Below, piece by piece: positions 9,558 through 17,182 of a stretch of DNA of 64,000 nt. How positions within the stretch are numbered: the first letter of the stretch is position 1; the number at the start of each line of letters is the position of its first letter. This stretch comes from Thermosporothrix hazakensis (GTDB lineage: Bacteria; Chloroflexota; Ktedonobacteria; Ktedonobacterales; Ktedonobacteraceae), in the NCBI RefSeq assembly GCF_003253565.1, contig NZ_QKUF01000019.1, positions 1 to 64,000 on the forward strand, given 5' to 3'. The notes under the pieces were generated by a model, which saw only the letters and a list, made by a program, of their open reading frames with translations, made no database searches and had not been told where the DNA came from. The position numbers were made by a program, and so were the translations under genes.

Positions 9558-9717
9558 TCTTTTGCTATGAGTTGAGGATAAAGGCCGCTGCATTCCCACC
9601 GCCTTCAGGAAACGTTACACACAACGCCTCAACGGGAGCTTGATCCAGTGAAGCAAGAAGCGAGAATGCGCCGAGCGAGCAGACAAGTGATCTTGTCCGG
9701 AGAGAGCCATGAATACC

Positions 9718-10179
9718 TCATCCATCGTGTTCGAGCCTTCGGGAGAGGTTGTCCTGGATCTGCTTCATGGTTCGCACCATGCTCGCGAGGTCTTCCTTGC
9801 TCACCCCTTCCAGAAGTCCCGCCTCGAAGGCATCTGCATGGATTCCCATCTCTGAAAGGACCTGCTGACCTGCTGGCGCAAGGGAGACCAGGGTAAAACG
9901 ATTGTCGCGAGGATCGACCCGGCGAGTGATCAAGCCAGCTGCCTCCATCTGTTTGACAAACCGGGTCAGCAATGCTCCTTCCATGCTCAAGCGGCTCGCC
10001 AGTTCCGTCTGGCTGATTTCCCCTGTATGCCAGAGTTCATGCAGGACGAGCAGGCGAGAAAAGCTCATTCCTATCTGTTTGGAGAATGCTCGCGACATAT
10101 CTCGATGCAGATGAGTGAGAACCACAAAGGGATTCTCGGTTTCTTGTTCCTGCGGTACGTGCTCTTCTTCTGATCTCAT
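9718..10179 (-). CDS. MarR-family transcriptional regulator
   Basis: A 153-residue winged-helix regulator starting MRSEEEHVPQEQ. The start was chosen for the GAGG site six bases upstream and because the longer frame overlaps the upstream gene with non-protein-like sequence. The core is typical MarR: HELWHTGEISQTELASRLSMEGALLTRFVKQMEAAGLITRR (HTH at about 48-88) followed by the wing DPRDNRFTLVSLAPAG. It lies 7 bases downstream of the dehydrogenase at 10187-11137, so the two form an operon, and the regulator probably controls its own operon in response to a phenolic or electrophilic ligand. Confidence 0.88.
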   Translation of the reverse strand: MRSEEEHVPQEQETENPFVVLTHLHRDMSRAFSKQIGMSFSRLLVLHELWHTGEISQTELASRLSMEGALLTRFVKQMEAAGLITRRVDPRDNRFTLVSLAPAGQQVLSEMGIHADAFEAGLLEGVSKEDLASMVRTMKQIQDNLSRRLEHDG

Positions 10180-10186
10180 AGCAGCC

Positions 10187-11137
10187 TCACGGGAGGAAAA
10201 CCAGGCGACGGCCAGCAGTGTCTTGACGCTGCCAGGCGTTCTCCACCTCGGCAAGGGGGACCGGATCAATATCCATGCGCAGCTTTCCCTGTGCGGCGAG
10301 CGCAAACATCTGGGGAAAGGTTTCAAAGATTGCCTGTCGCGCAATGCTGCCCTCACCACTCCCAGAGATTTCCACCCCTGAACTGCGCAGGACCGCGGCA
10401 GGAACGGAGACGGTCGATCCGGCCATCTCCCCGATGGAGACAAAGCGGATACGCGATGCCTTTCCCTGGAACTCTGGACAGGTCAAAGCTCTCATCAACA
10501 CCTCAGCGGGATGTCCCCACAAAAAATCAAGGATAATGTCAAACGAGTGGTGATCTGCTTCGCTGACGAACGCTTCTGTCAGTGCTTGATCCGACTGATT
10601 GAGGGAAATCACAGCATCGGCCCCAAGGTCTGCCAATGTAGAGAGGATCACTTCATTGCGTCCGGCTGCCACCACGCGTCTGGCTCCAAGATGCCTGGCA
10701 ACTTGGATGGCGAGTTTGCCGGAAACGCCTGTTGCCCCGAGGATGAAGACACTGTCCCCAGGTTGGAACTGTGCGCGAAAGACCAGTGCCAGCCAAGAAG
10801 CCATGGCGGCGTTCGGCAAGGCGGCAGCGGTGAGGTCATCTACCTCATCAGGAACGGGGATGCACCCGGAGCGAGGGACAACGGCGCGCTCAGCCATCAT
10901 GCCGTACGGAAGCCGACACCCGCCACAGTATACTCGCGTCCCGTCCTCAAGCAGGCCTACTCCATTCGCCCCACACACAACGGGAAACCGGGGGGCACTG
11001 TTTGCTCTCATCTTGCTCAGGTTGGTCAACGCGGCAGCCTTGACCTGTACAAGTACCTCGTCTTGCTCTCTTGTTGGTTCTGGAAACTCTTCAAAGCGAG
11101 GAGGATCCCCAGGCGTATGCAGGACAGCAGCTTTCAT
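10187..11137 (-). CDS. MDR-superfamily quinone oxidoreductase/dehydrogenase
   Basis: A 316-residue medium-chain dehydrogenase/reductase. The N-terminal GroES-like domain (MKAAVLHTPGDPPRFEEFP...) lacks the catalytic zinc ligands of alcohol dehydrogenases, and the Rossmann domain carries ILGATGVSGKLAIQVARHLGA at about 146-166. It is most like NADPH-dependent quinone oxidoreductases. ATG 11137 is preferred over the GTG at 11143 because AAGGG lies eight bases before the ATG. It is co-transcribed with the MarR regulator 7 bases downstream. The probable role is reductive detoxification of a quinone or enone. Confidence 0.85.
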   Translation of the reverse strand: MKAAVLHTPGDPPRFEEFPEPTREQDEVLVQVKAAALTNLSKMRANSAPRFPVVCGANGVGLLEDGTRVYCGGCRLPYGMMAERAVVPRSGCIPVPDEVDDLTAAALPNAAMASWLALVFRAQFQPGDSVFILGATGVSGKLAIQVARHLGARRVVAAGRNEVILSTLADLGADAVISLNQSDQALTEAFVSEADHHSFDIILDFLWGHPAEVLMRALTCPEFQGKASRIRFVSIGEMAGSTVSVPAAVLRSSGVEISGSGEGSIARQAIFETFPQMFALAAQGKLRMDIDPVPLAEVENAWQRQDTAGRRLVFLP

Positions 11138-11482
11138 CGGCACATCCCTTTCTTTTTCTTATGCGTGGATGATATTTAACCTGTCTATGATTAACCAGTT
11201 AATAATTGATATATTTATTATAGGCGAAGAAGAGGAAGTAGTCAATCCTTTCTGAAGGTTGAGGAGGGAGTGTCCTTTGTTCTCTGTTTTCTACAGCCTC
11301 GGTGCGTATCTCGTGGGCAAAACCCGTGCAGGTTCAACAATGACGCATTGACCGTGAACCCACTTTGGCTCGATGTAGTTCAACCACGGACTCTTGACCG
11401 GCAATCAGCAGGGTATGATCCTCACTCCAGCCATCTCAGAATCTGTCTTGTATTGTCTGAAAAAGAGCGCAAAAATAAATGT

Positions 11483-11507
11483 GGTGCAACAAACCGTTTG
11501 TTGCACC
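11483..11507 (-). terminator. Perfect 12-bp inverted repeat, probable terminator
   Basis: GGTGCAACAAAC and its exact reverse complement are separated by a single C. Read on the minus strand the hairpin is followed, after a few bases, by a T-rich stretch (ATTTATTTTTG), which fits termination of the FMN-reductase gene 150 bases upstream. With only one central base, an operator for a dimeric repressor is the alternative reading. Confidence 0.5.
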
Positions 11508-11653
11508 AGTGTGCCCTATTACTCTATATAGAAGAAATGGATCTCGGTTTAGCTGTGCAGATAGTGGCTGTCCGGGGGAACCGGCTCATGCTCAACCGTT
11601 CTATAGCTCCTGATGACACCGGCACCCTGAGCTGATCGTGCTCGAATGCCTTG

Positions 11654-12253
11654 TTAGTCTTGAGACAGCCGATCACGTTCGCGAGCCGGAATAAGGGTGG
11701 TAGCCCACCACAGCAACTCGGTCATCATGCCATTGAAAGACCGGTTGAGAAATGCTCCACCTGGCGAAGTAGAGGCATCAGAGACGTTGGGAACCCAGTT
11801 GGGGACCAGAGAGACGCCTACTTGCTCGCGGATAGGGACCATTTTGAGTTCAATGAGGACCTGGCGCAACTGCTCTGCGGCTCGATACCCTGCGGCGAAG
11901 CCACCATAGCTGACAATAGCAGCAGGCTTATGTGCCCACTGAGAATAGAGATGGTCAATGGCGTTCTTGAGAACTGCCGAATAGCCATGATTGTACTCGG
12001 GGGTCACAAAGATAAAGCCATCGGCCTGCTCAACCTGTTCTGCCCATTGCTCAGCTTCAGGCGCGATATGTCCGTGCACTGGCGAGGCAGGGGAATCAAA
12101 GAAAGGAAGGGAGACATCACGCAGATCAACAAACTCAAAAGTTGCATCGGTGCGCAATGTGAGGCGATCCATAAGCCAGTTTGCCACGGCTTCACCTCTG
12201 CGACCCTGCCGTGTACTCCCAAAAATCACCAGGATATGGGGTTTCGTACTCAA
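11654..12253 (-). CDS. NAD(P)H-dependent FMN reductase
   Basis: A 199-residue flavodoxin-fold protein. GSTRQGRRGEAVANWL at about 12-27 is the FMN-phosphate loop, FVTPEYNHGYSAVLKNAIDHL (around 81) is the family signature, and SYGGFAAGYRAAEQLR binds the isoalloxazine edge. The start is TTG (TTG-AGT-ACG) with AGGAGA a few bases upstream. Such enzymes reduce free or bound FMN, azo dyes, quinones or chromate in the cytoplasm. It is divergent from the HxlR regulator at 12390, which probably represses it. Confidence 0.9.
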   Translation of the reverse strand: MSTKPHILVIFGSTRQGRRGEAVANWLMDRLTLRTDATFEFVDLRDVSLPFFDSPASPVHGHIAPEAEQWAEQVEQADGFIFVTPEYNHGYSAVLKNAIDHLYSQWAHKPAAIVSYGGFAAGYRAAEQLRQVLIELKMVPIREQVGVSLVPNWVPNVSDASTSPGGAFLNRSFNGMMTELLWWATTLIPARERDRLSQD

Positions 12254-12287
12254 TTTTTCTCTCCTTTTGTTGGTAGAATGAGCGAGC

Positions 12288-12301
12288 AGAGTTATAACTC
12301 T
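12288..12301. promoter_or_regulatory. Palindromic operator between FMN reductase and HxlR gene
   Basis: AGAGTTATAACTCT is a perfect 14-bp palindrome in the 136-bp divergent spacer, and a related half-site with TATAAGAGAGT lies about 25 bases further. HxlR-type regulators bind such sites next to divergent promoters; a TATACT -10-like box lies between the two. Confidence 0.5.
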
Positions 12302-12389
12302 CTATTTGTGCTATACTCACTATAAGAGAGTAAAAGCTTTGAGACAAGAACGCACTTTTGTGTGCATAACTTACCAGAAGGTGAGTGTC

Positions 12390-12767
12390 ATGAAAACGGG
12401 AGAATTGCTTAGGAAAATTGCTGGATCTGACGTATGGAGTATGCGCTGCCCATCCCGGCGCTTGCTCAATCTGATTGCCGACAAGTGGACTATGCTGGTG
12501 CTCGTGGCCCTGGCGGACGGGCCCAGGCACTATAGCCGGCTGAAGCGTGATGTGAGTGGGATTTCGCACAAGATGCTCAGTCAAACGTTGCAGCGGTTAG
12601 AAAAACAATGCTTTGTCACACGGACGGTCTACCCGACTGTTCCTCCGCGTGTCGAGTATGCACTTACGGCACTGGCTCAAACACTGCTTCCAACGCTATG
12701 TGAGCTTATCGAGTGGGCCCAGACTCATGCTGCCGAGTTCCTTATGCTTGAGGAAGAGGCCAAGTGA
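12390..12767 (+). CDS. HxlR-family transcriptional regulator
   Basis: A 125-residue winged-helix protein beginning MKTGELLRKIAG; AGGTGAGTG upstream supports this start. The family pattern is clear: a Cys (WSMRCPSRRLLNLIADKWTML), then RHYSRLKRDVSGISHKMLSQTLQRLE as the HTH and TRTVYPTVPPRVEYALTALAQTL as the wing. HxlR regulators respond to aldehydes, quinones or redox stress through this Cys region and typically control the adjacent divergent oxidoreductase, here the FMN reductase at 11654-12253. Confidence 0.9.
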   Translation: MKTGELLRKIAGSDVWSMRCPSRRLLNLIADKWTMLVLVALADGPRHYSRLKRDVSGISHKMLSQTLQRLEKQCFVTRTVYPTVPPRVEYALTALAQTLLPTLCELIEWAQTHAAEFLMLEEEAK

Positions 12768-13349
12768 GCGGGTAGAGGGCTGCTATCCATTTGAGGTTGT
12801 GGGGCTCTATGTTTCATATCCGCAGATGGCAGGTATCCAGGCTGCTTGCCTGCGCCATTGGATGGAATGTTTCCTCGGGTGGTGTTCTCCTTGCATAGGG
12901 GAAGCGACATCTTCCCCTCAATAGAGACATGCGGCATGTCACCCCAAAACGGACAGTTTTGTGAACCTGCTTTACCACAAGGATCTCTAAGGATATTTGC
13001 CCGCTTTTACACAACAGCTTGTTTGAATCTGCACTAAGTGGTAGAATTGCGAAGCTCATAGGGAATCACTCCTATGGGGATTTTTGTTCATGCAGAAAAT
13101 ATTTTCGCAGTAGTCTGAAAATTACTCCTAAATTGGGTATAACTCCTATCCTGAGGTAATATAGTAGATATAGAGATAATGATGATCGGGATACCTGATT
13201 ACTGGGTTGTATCTCGTTATCTTTATCTCAAGCGCTTGTGTGGTTAGCCAATCCTTTTAGCCTTTTTGGACAAGATTGCTCCAAAGAGCATGAATGCTTG
13301 CTGGATTTGATTTTGCGCAGCAGAGCCAAATCCAGCGTTGCTCGAGTGC
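12768..13349. other. 0.6 kb without a convincing gene
   Basis: No frame here carries a recognisable family or ribosome site. A short inverted repeat, CAAAAC-GGACA-GTTTTG, lies near 12947 and resembles sequence seen at ends of IS3-like elements, but no transposase is present. Confidence 0.3.
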
Positions 13350-14036
13350 TTAATCAAGCTGCTCGTGCAGGAATTCAATAGTCCGCTCCCAAGCCACATG
13401 AGCAGCCTGGGCGTCATACTCCGGGCGATTTTCCTCGAAGAACCAGTGTGTCGTTCCAGGATACGTATAACTGGTGAGCGGCCTGCCCGCGGCCTTGATC
13501 TCCTGCTCCATCTCCGCAAACGCCTCAGGCGGATCGAAAGGGTCATTTTCCGCGAAGTGGCAGAGGTACGCAGCTCGGGCACGGCTATATTCTAGTCCAG
13601 GGTAGGCGCAATAAAAGGTCACAACTGCGGCGATCTTTTCGGCCTCCTTGATAGATAGGTCGAGCGCGTAGGCACCTCCCAGCGAGAAGCCGACGACAGC
13701 GAGCTTGTCCTGCTCCCGCCCACCTGCTGGAGATGTCGCAACGTGTTGGAGCAGAACCTGTACTGCTCCCGCAATGTCGTCGCGCACCCGCTCCTTCTCT
13801 TGATTTAGCGCATTGACCAATGCCTCGGCTTCCTCGATTGCTGTGGTCGTCTTGCCGTGATAAAGGTCGGGGGCAAGCGCAACGAAGCCAGCCTGCGCGA
13901 GCCGATCGCAGATCTGTCGAAACGGCTGTGTCAGCCCCCACCAGGCATGCAAGACTAAGACCCCTGCTCCGCTGCTATGTTCAGGCTCGGCCAGATAGGC
14001 GTTGATCGTTCTTCCCTCACTTTGAAATGCTCTCAT
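13350..14036 (-). CDS. Dienelactone hydrolase family protein
   Basis: A 228-residue alpha/beta hydrolase. The ATG at 14036 (MRAFQSEGRTI) has ACAGGAG five bases upstream, better than the ATG six codons earlier. HAWWGLTQPFRQ forms the oxyanion region, VVGFSLGG at about 115-122 contains the nucleophile, Ser instead of the Cys of classical dienelactone hydrolase, and the triad is completed by the Asp in ENDPFDP and the His in GTTHWFFEE. It probably hydrolyses a small ester or lactone in the cytoplasm. It stands alone with no linked regulator. Confidence 0.88.
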   Translation of the reverse strand: MRAFQSEGRTINAYLAEPEHSSGAGVLVLHAWWGLTQPFRQICDRLAQAGFVALAPDLYHGKTTTAIEEAEALVNALNQEKERVRDDIAGAVQVLLQHVATSPAGGREQDKLAVVGFSLGGAYALDLSIKEAEKIAAVVTFYCAYPGLEYSRARAAYLCHFAENDPFDPPEAFAEMEQEIKAAGRPLTSYTYPGTTHWFFEENRPEYDAQAAHVAWERTIEFLHEQLD

Positions 14037-14481
14037 ACTGTCTCCTGTACTCATCTTAAAAAGCTCGTTTCATAGTTCTAAGTCTACCAGAAAAACAGGT
14101 TAAAAAACGCCCGCATTACTCGCACTTTGTTGGAGCAAAGTCCGGCAAGTATTGCACGTCTTCTCTTGAGATGGGGTGAACAGGCTCGCGGCTCATATCC
14201 TGGTCCAAATGCATTCTAGCAGTACCCACAAATGCTGTTGGCAACTTGCTGTGTAATGGAGTGCTTGCTCCCCTGTCGCCACTTCAAACGCTAAGGAGGG
14301 AAGCGTGCTGACAAACAACTCGTAGATCATTCCGTCGCGCTCTGTGCTAACGGCGGGAGAAGAGCCTGTGGCTGTATGGGTAGCGATGACCGGGTGCACG
14401 TTTGGGACCAGCAGGAGTTAAAGGAACAGACGCGCAATCGTAGAGCGCTCGTGAACGTGAAGCACCCCAGAGAAGGAGTGC
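14037..14481. other. Spacer with no recognisable gene
   Basis: About 440 bases between the dienelactone hydrolase start and the broken ATPase. It should hold the hydrolase promoter; I see no coding signal or repeat. Confidence 0.3.
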
Positions 14482-15196
14482 ATGAGGATGGAACGACGAG
14501 ATCACGGATTGGAATCGCTGGTGGCGTGCTTAACATGGCAGACCCGGCCGCCGCAGGTGACGGTGCTCTCGCTTGTGCAGGGGGCGACAGAGGAGCGCTG
14601 TGCGCAGCGCCGAGGTACAAGCAAGCGACCTTTGAGCGCTTTGATGCGAGTGTGCCGGGAGTGGCAGAGGCCTATACGGCGGCGCTCGGCTATGCCAAAC
14701 AGCCATGAGGATGGCTAGTCCTGCTGGGGTCCAATGGCTGTGGCAAGACGCATCTGGCGATGGCGATTGTGCATGAACGGCTGGCGGCCGGGGAACGAGT
14801 GGTGTTTCTGACGGTGCCGGATCAGCCGGATCATTTGCGCGCGTCCGGAAGGTGGAGCTGCCGGTGCTCGATGATCTGGGGGCGGAGCATCGGACGCCCT
14901 GGGCCAATAAGAAGCTGTTCCAATTGCTCAATCACCGCTACAACGCGATGCTGCCGACGGTGATCACCTCGAATCGGATGGCGCTGGAGGGGAGAGACCA
15001 TCGGATTGTCTCGCGTTTGCATGATTGGGAACTGGTGAGACAGATCCTCATGGATGAGGCGCAGGAGTATCGCGTGGGCCAGAGTGGAAAGCAGGCGTTG
15101 GGAGAGCGGGAGCACTCGAAAGGCTCGCTGCTGCGTCAGGCTGGAGGGGCCAAAATGCAAAAAGCGGGGAAGCAAAGACGTGTTGTGGATCGGTGA
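14482..15196 (+). pseudogene. Broken DnaC/IstB-like ATP-binding protein
   Basis: Pieces of one AAA+ protein occur in successive frames. YKQATFERFDASVPGVAEAY and ALGYAKQP (about 14620-14705) are the helicase-loader-type lead-in. WLVLLGSNGCGKTHLAMAIV (from about 14715) holds an intact Walker A motif. After a frameshift near 14845, LPVLDDLGAEHRTPWANKKL is the Walker B, and PTVITSNRMALEG is sensor 1. The gene ends at 15196. Segments between FLTVPD and the Walker B are missing. Such ATPases load helicases in phages and plasmids or assist IS21 transposition. With at least two frameshifts and a deletion it is not functional as written. Confidence 0.75.
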
Positions 15197-15214
15197 AAGA
15201 GCGAAAACCGGAAC

Positions 15215-15332
15215 AAAGACAGGATGGCTTCTGGCGGGGGAGGTCTCCCCAGAACCGAAGTATGCAGAGAGAGGAACGCGAGCCTCTTGCTTCAGAGCAG
15301 AAGGTGTTGTGTTGTGCCATCCTGTCTTTTTC
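15215..15332 (+). repeat. 14-bp perfect inverted repeat closing a structured 115-nt element
   Basis: AAAGACAGGATGGC (15215-15228) and its exact complement (15316-15329) enclose about 87 bases containing further pairings (TTCTGG...CCAGAA and GGGGGAGG...TCTCCCC at about 15230-15255; GAGGAACGCGAGCCTC). It ends in TTTTTC. It could be a large terminator of the ATPase remnant, a small structured RNA with its own terminator, or a short non-autonomous element. Confidence 0.55.
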
Positions 15333-15757
15333 TGTGATCTGCTCTCATCTGGCGAAGATGTGCACATAGTATGGAGCACGCCATTTCAGTATTTCTTCTC
15401 TGCGTAACATTCAATGCATTTTAAATATATTTATGACATTTCTAATTGATTTCATAGGAGAAATATCCTATATATCTCTATTGTGCTTCAAAATGCAGTC
15501 GTAAGGGTAGTAGAGAGATAAGAAGGATCAAGCGAGGAAGAGTATAGAAACTCTGTGAGATGAAAAATAGGAGAAAAGCTTGATTCATCGCTCCTGGTAT
15601 CCTGTTTGTCTGCTATTGGTATTCTATGCGGGATACAGCGAAGGACCGAGGTCGGACAGTTTTTCCGTTATGAGGACATCCAACTTAAGAGATGTCCTCA
15701 CGCTTTAAAGAAGTGCTCTCCTATTCTCTGGAGAGGGTGAGCAATGTTTGACCTTGC
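15333..15757. other. AT-rich spacer
   Basis: No gene seen. It contains a 10-bp perfect inverted repeat at 15671-15700, listed separately, downstream of the toxin-like gene on the minus strand. Confidence 0.3.
15671..15700 (-). terminator. Inverted repeat downstream of toxin-like gene
   Basis: TGAGGACATC, a 10-base loop, then GATGTCCTCA: a perfect stem about 58 bases past the stop of the gene at 15758-16888. There is no clear T tract after it on the minus strand, so the terminator call is tentative. Confidence 0.4.
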
Positions 15758-16888
15758 TTATGTCACCTGAATCGTAGCAATATCGAGATAGCGCTGAGCC
15801 TGCTGACCCAGATCTTTCCCCTGTAGAATTGCCTGGCGTACTTCGGCATCAATCAACCGCCAGTTTTCCTCATCGAGATTCTCTTCCAGATGTGCTTGCA
15901 ACACGGCGATATCCTGCTGTAAAGCGGTCCAGAGGCCACGTAGTTTCTGAATGGCGGGAACAGCAACGGCCACATCCACGCTAACAGATGACATTAAAAG
16001 CTCAGTTTTATGAGCCGCAAGGTTTGCAATAGCCTTTGCACGCTCGATGTTGGCCGCATTATAATAGGCCTGCATCAGCCGCATCATTTCCTGCATATAC
16101 CGCTGCCCCTCACTGGCACGTTGCGTATCAGTGGGTGTAGCGAGCACGCCTAATGGCTCAATCCATTGATAGTGTGCTTGTTGTGATGCGTGTGTAACCT
16201 CTTGCTGATAGGTCGCATTAAAGGCGACTACCCGGGTTTGAAGAGTCTTTCCCTCTTCTACCAGGGAGTTCATCCCGCTGGAAGGTCGGATAAAGTTGCT
16301 ATATTCCCGTTGTCGTGTCTCCAGAAGCTCTTGAGACTCCTCAAAGCTGCGGGTCAGCAGAGTGGTTTGCTGTTCCACCTCAGCGGCGTGAAGCGCAAAG
16401 GGTTGAATCTCATCATACATCATCTGAAGCAGCAGTTGTAGTTGCTCAAAAGGTGGTCTACGTTGTGCCGCATCGGGAGCGTTGATTGCCTGCTGTGCGA
16501 GCTGATCCATTTCCTCGTAGCGCTGCTCAATGCGTGTGCTGTAAACGACCACATCGTGTGCCAGGTGGAGATATTCCGGAAATGTTTGGGTCAGGAACGT
16601 CTCGCTGTTTCTCGCGATACCACCAAAGACATAGGCGAAGGGGCCTCCATATGGAAGGAGAAACGGGCCATAGGTTGAATAGTTTTCGATGGGATTCATG
16701 ACTTCTTCCGGGGTGAGCTCAAACGTCAGGGCGATAAGCTCGACGAATGAACGGGGAAGATGCCGACCTATTTCCAGTGCAGCCTGCAAGGCCAGCATCT
16801 CCTCTTTTTGGAGAGGAAAATGCTGCTCTGCTTTTTCTCCTGGGACAAAAGCAGGAGCGAACCAGGGTCTCTGTGCACGTTGTATCAT
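15758..16888 (-). CDS. Helical toxin-like protein (XaxA/HBL-like), locus 1
   Basis: A 376-residue, almost wholly alpha-helical protein with no signal peptide; AAGGTG lies six bases before the ATG. The C-terminal third (AVPAIQKLRGLWTALQQDIAVLQ, then a long amphipathic helix) matches the layout of the 365- and 371-residue proteins at 45865 and 47205 (MIGIWSTLSKDFDTLLSKL), so it is a diverged member of the same family. Long coiled-coil helices fit alpha-pore-forming toxins of the xenorhabdolysin/YaxA or Bacillus HBL type. Unlike those homologues, I see no strong central hydrophobic hairpin here, so it might be a partner rather than the pore-former. It lies downstream of the larger protein at 17183-18919 on the same strand. 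Confidence 0.6.
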   Translation of the reverse strand: MIQRAQRPWFAPAFVPGEKAEQHFPLQKEEMLALQAALEIGRHLPRSFVELIALTFELTPEEVMNPIENYSTYGPFLLPYGGPFAYVFGGIARNSETFLTQTFPEYLHLAHDVVVYSTRIEQRYEEMDQLAQQAINAPDAAQRRPPFEQLQLLLQMMYDEIQPFALHAAEVEQQTTLLTRSFEESQELLETRQREYSNFIRPSSGMNSLVEEGKTLQTRVVAFNATYQQEVTHASQQAHYQWIEPLGVLATPTDTQRASEGQRYMQEMMRLMQAYYNAANIERAKAIANLAAHKTELLMSSVSVDVAVAVPAIQKLRGLWTALQQDIAVLQAHLEENLDEENWRLIDAEVRQAILQGKDLGQQAQRYLDIATIQVT

Positions 16889-17105
16889 TCTGACACCTTT
16901 TCTTTTGAGTAATTCATCTAAACATGTGTCCTGACAAGAAGAGAAACTTTGCCTGAGTTGAAAGCGGACCCAAACACATCGCGTTGTGTAAAGGACATGG
17001 AGTGGAACATCCTCCTATTTTCCGCCTTTTCCCTCATACGCTCCTGATTCAAGATCAGGGATAGCGTTTATCAATATCTGCTGCCAGACAAAGGAGGCAG
17101 AACAA

Positions 17106-17169
17106 GCAAGAATTCACAGGAATTCTTGCCGTATCCAGCGAGAAGATGTTTCTGTAGGCCTCTTCTCGC
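17106..17169. repeat. Two tandem hairpins between toxin-like genes
   Basis: GCAAGAATTC-ACAG-GAATTCTTGC (17106-17129) is followed by GCGAGAAGA (17138-17146) pairing with TCTTCTCGC (17161-17169). They lie in the 294-bp spacer just after the stop of the large toxin-like gene on the minus strand. They may attenuate read-through or stabilise the upstream mRNA. Confidence 0.5.
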
Positions 17170-17182
17170 CGTGCCTATTGCT

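Noticed and set aside
10511..11255. Plus-strand frames of about 220 codons opposite the MDR gene
   Set aside because: The minus strand encodes a full MDR protein with the Rossmann motif and a ribosome site; the plus-strand frames have none.
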